From the NCBI GenBank assembly GCA_017507205.1, contig JAFWBH010000192.1, positions 1-6,588 on the forward strand: DNA of 6,588 bases, written 5' to 3'. Below, in pieces: positions 5,236 through 6,588 of this stretch. A model generated the notes under the pieces. It made no database searches and had not been told where the DNA came from. It saw only the letters and a list, made by a program, of their open reading frames with translations. The number at the start of each line of letters is the position of its first letter. The stretch's first letter is position 1. Source of the DNA: Clostridia bacterium (GTDB lineage Bacteria > Bacillota > Clostridia > Christensenellales > CAG-917). A program made the translations under genes and the position numbers.

Positions 5236-6588
5236 ATGAAAATAACAAAGGACATTTTATATGTTGGCGTAAACGACCACAATATCGACCTTTTTGAAGG
5301 ACAATATGTGGTTGAAAACGGAATGGCATACAACTCTTACGTAATTCTCGATGACAAAACAGCCGTTATGGACACTGTTGATGCAAAATTCACTCATCAG
5401 TGGCTTGACAATGTAGATGATGCACTGGGTGGCAGAAAGCCCGATTATCTCATTGTGCAACATATGGAGCCTGACCACTCAGCAAACATCCACAATTTCA
5501 TGAAAACATATCCCGATGCAACAATTGTTTCATCCTCAAAGGCATTTGTCATGATGAAGCAGTTTTTTGGCACCGATTTCAGTGATAGACGCATTGTTGT
5601 TGGCGAGGGTGACACCCTTTCACTAGGCAAGCACACACTCACATTTGTCACAGCACCTATGGTTCACTGGCCAGAGGTTATTGTCACATATGATAGTCAC
5701 GACAAGGTTCTGTTCTCAGCAGACGGCTTTGGCAAATTTGGCGCACTTGATGTTGACGAGGATTGGGCTTGCGAAGCAAGAAGATATTACTTTGGCATAG
5801 TTGGCAAGTATGGCGCACAGGTGCAGAGCCTTCTGAAAAAGGCATCAAATCTTGACATTCAAGCAATCTGCCCCTTGCATGGACCTATCCTCACAGAAAA
5901 TCTCGGTTATTATCTCAACCTTTACAACATTTGGTCATCATACGAGGCAGAGGCAGAGGGTGTTATGATTGCATACACATCTGTCTATGGCAACACAAAA
6001 CAGGCCGTTGAAATGCTGGCAGAAAAGCTTCGTGGCAACGGATGCCCCAAGGTTGTGGTCACAGATCTTGCAAGAGAAGATATGGCAGAGGCTGTTGAGG
6101 ACGCATTCAAGTATAATAAGCTTGTCCTTGCAACAACCACTTATAATGCAGACATCTTCCCATTTATGCGCACATTCATTGATGCTCTCACTGAAAGAAA
6201 TTATCAAAATCGCACAGTGGCATTCATTGAAAACGGAACATGGGCACCTCAGGCAACCAAAATCATGAAGGGTATGCTTGAAGGATGCAAAAATATGCAA
6301 TATGCCGAGGCAACCGTCAAGATCCGTTCTGCATTGGATGAGGAAAGCAGAGAACAAATTGATGCTCTTGCAACCGAACTTACAAGAGAATACGTTGCAC
6401 AAAATCCCGACACTGCCAACAAAAATGATATGACTGCATTGTTCAACATTGGCTACGGACTCTATGTTGTCACATCAAATGATGGCAAAAAGGACAACGG
6501 ACTTATTGTCAACACAGTGAGCCAGGTGACCAATACACCCAACAGAATTGCAGTGACCATCAACAAACAAAACTATTCACATCACATC
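5236..6588 (+). CDS. fprA: Flavodiiron protein fused to a flavin-reductase-like domain (3' end outside window)
   Basis: FprA-type proteins reduce O2 to water and/or NO to N2O in the cytoplasm, protecting anaerobes. 451 residues are visible and the frame is still open at the edge. The metallo-beta-lactamase-like domain (about 1-240) has all diiron ligands: His76, Glu78, Asp80 (HMEPDH), His144 (MVHWPE), Asp163 (SADGFG) and His215 (CPLHG). The flavodoxin domain (about 243-390) has the FMN phosphate loop TSVYGNTKQA (248-257) and the flavin-contact segments TTTYNAD (300-306) and ENGTWAP (332-338). After a short linker, residues about 399-451 (ALFNIGYGLYVVTSNDG, then VNTVSQVTNTPNRIAVTINK) look like the start of an FMN-binding split-barrel flavin reductase, as in flavoredoxin or the N-terminal part of high-molecular-weight rubredoxin. 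A standalone FprA would stop near residue 400. The fused domain should pass electrons to the flavodiiron core. Whether a rubredoxin part follows cannot be seen. Start ATG has AAGGAG at six bases. Confidence 0.95.
   Translation, partial: MKITKDILYVGVNDHNIDLFEGQYVVENGMAYNSYVILDDKTAVMDTVDAKFTHQWLDNVDDALGGRKPDYLIVQHMEPDHSANIHNFMKTYPDATIVSSSKAFVMMKQFFGTDFSDRRIVVGEGDTLSLGKHTLTFVTAPMVHWPEVIVTYDSHDKVLFSADGFGKFGALDVDEDWACEARRYYFGIVGKYGAQVQSLLKKASNLDIQAICPLHGPILTENLGYYLNLYNIWSSYEAEAEGVMIAYTSVYGNTKQAVEMLAEKLRGNGCPKVVVTDLAREDMAEAVEDAFKYNKLVLATTTYNADIFPFMRTFIDALTERNYQNRTVAFIENGTWAPQATKIMKGMLEGCKNMQYAEATVKIRSALDEESREQIDALATELTREYVAQNPDTANKNDMTALFNIGYGLYVVTSNDGKKDNGLIVNTVSQVTNTPNRIAVTINKQNYSHHI

Noticed and set aside
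5938..6402. Open frame of 154 codons on the minus strand opposite the flavodiiron gene
   Set aside because: It lies wholly within a gene whose product is clearly recognised, its product is Cys/His/Ile-rich without family features, and it is a shadow of the real frame.

Overview
The window looks like a low-to-moderate-GC Firmicutes chromosome, most likely an anaerobic clostridial lineage. That is an inference from three things: the gene content (an ftsH tail, the cysE-cysS pair, a flavodiiron protein), AT-rich spacers with A/T-flanked hairpin terminators, and AAGGAG-type ribosome binding sites. It holds five substantial genes and one small one. All gaps between genes are under 170 bases. I see no rRNA, tRNA, CRISPR array, insertion sequence or prophage.

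Left part, plus strand (1-2981): the 3' end of ftsH (membrane AAA+ zinc protease), then cysE (serine O-acetyltransferase) behind a perfect 10-bp hairpin, then cysS (cysteinyl-tRNA synthetase), closed by a strong terminator that should work in both directions. CysE makes O-acetylserine, the precursor of cysteine, and CysS loads cysteine on tRNA, so the pair is a cysteine supply-and-use unit, as often seen in Firmicutes. The 131-base gap between them has an inverted repeat but no recognisable T-box.

Middle part, minus strand (3014-5079): a complete 589-residue ABC exporter half-transporter with fused membrane and ATPase domains. A terminator-like structured element lies downstream of it, followed by a 43-residue Asn/Ser/Lys-rich protein with a cysteine-cluster tail and a very good ribosome binding site.

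Right part, plus strand (5236-6588): a flavodiiron protein (FprA type), divergent from the exporter and cut by the window edge. All six diiron ligands are present. After the flavodoxin domain it continues into a flavin-reductase/flavoredoxin-like domain, so it is a fused enzyme expected to reduce O2 or NO to harmless products. Its promoter is the best in the window (TTGAAA, 17-base spacer, TATAAT), and a perfect 7-bp inverted repeat covers the -35 element, a candidate operator.

Most of the window is ordinary housekeeping sequence. The points most worth a second look are the fused flavodiiron protein and its palindromic promoter, the small Cys-tailed protein, and the structured element between that protein and the exporter.
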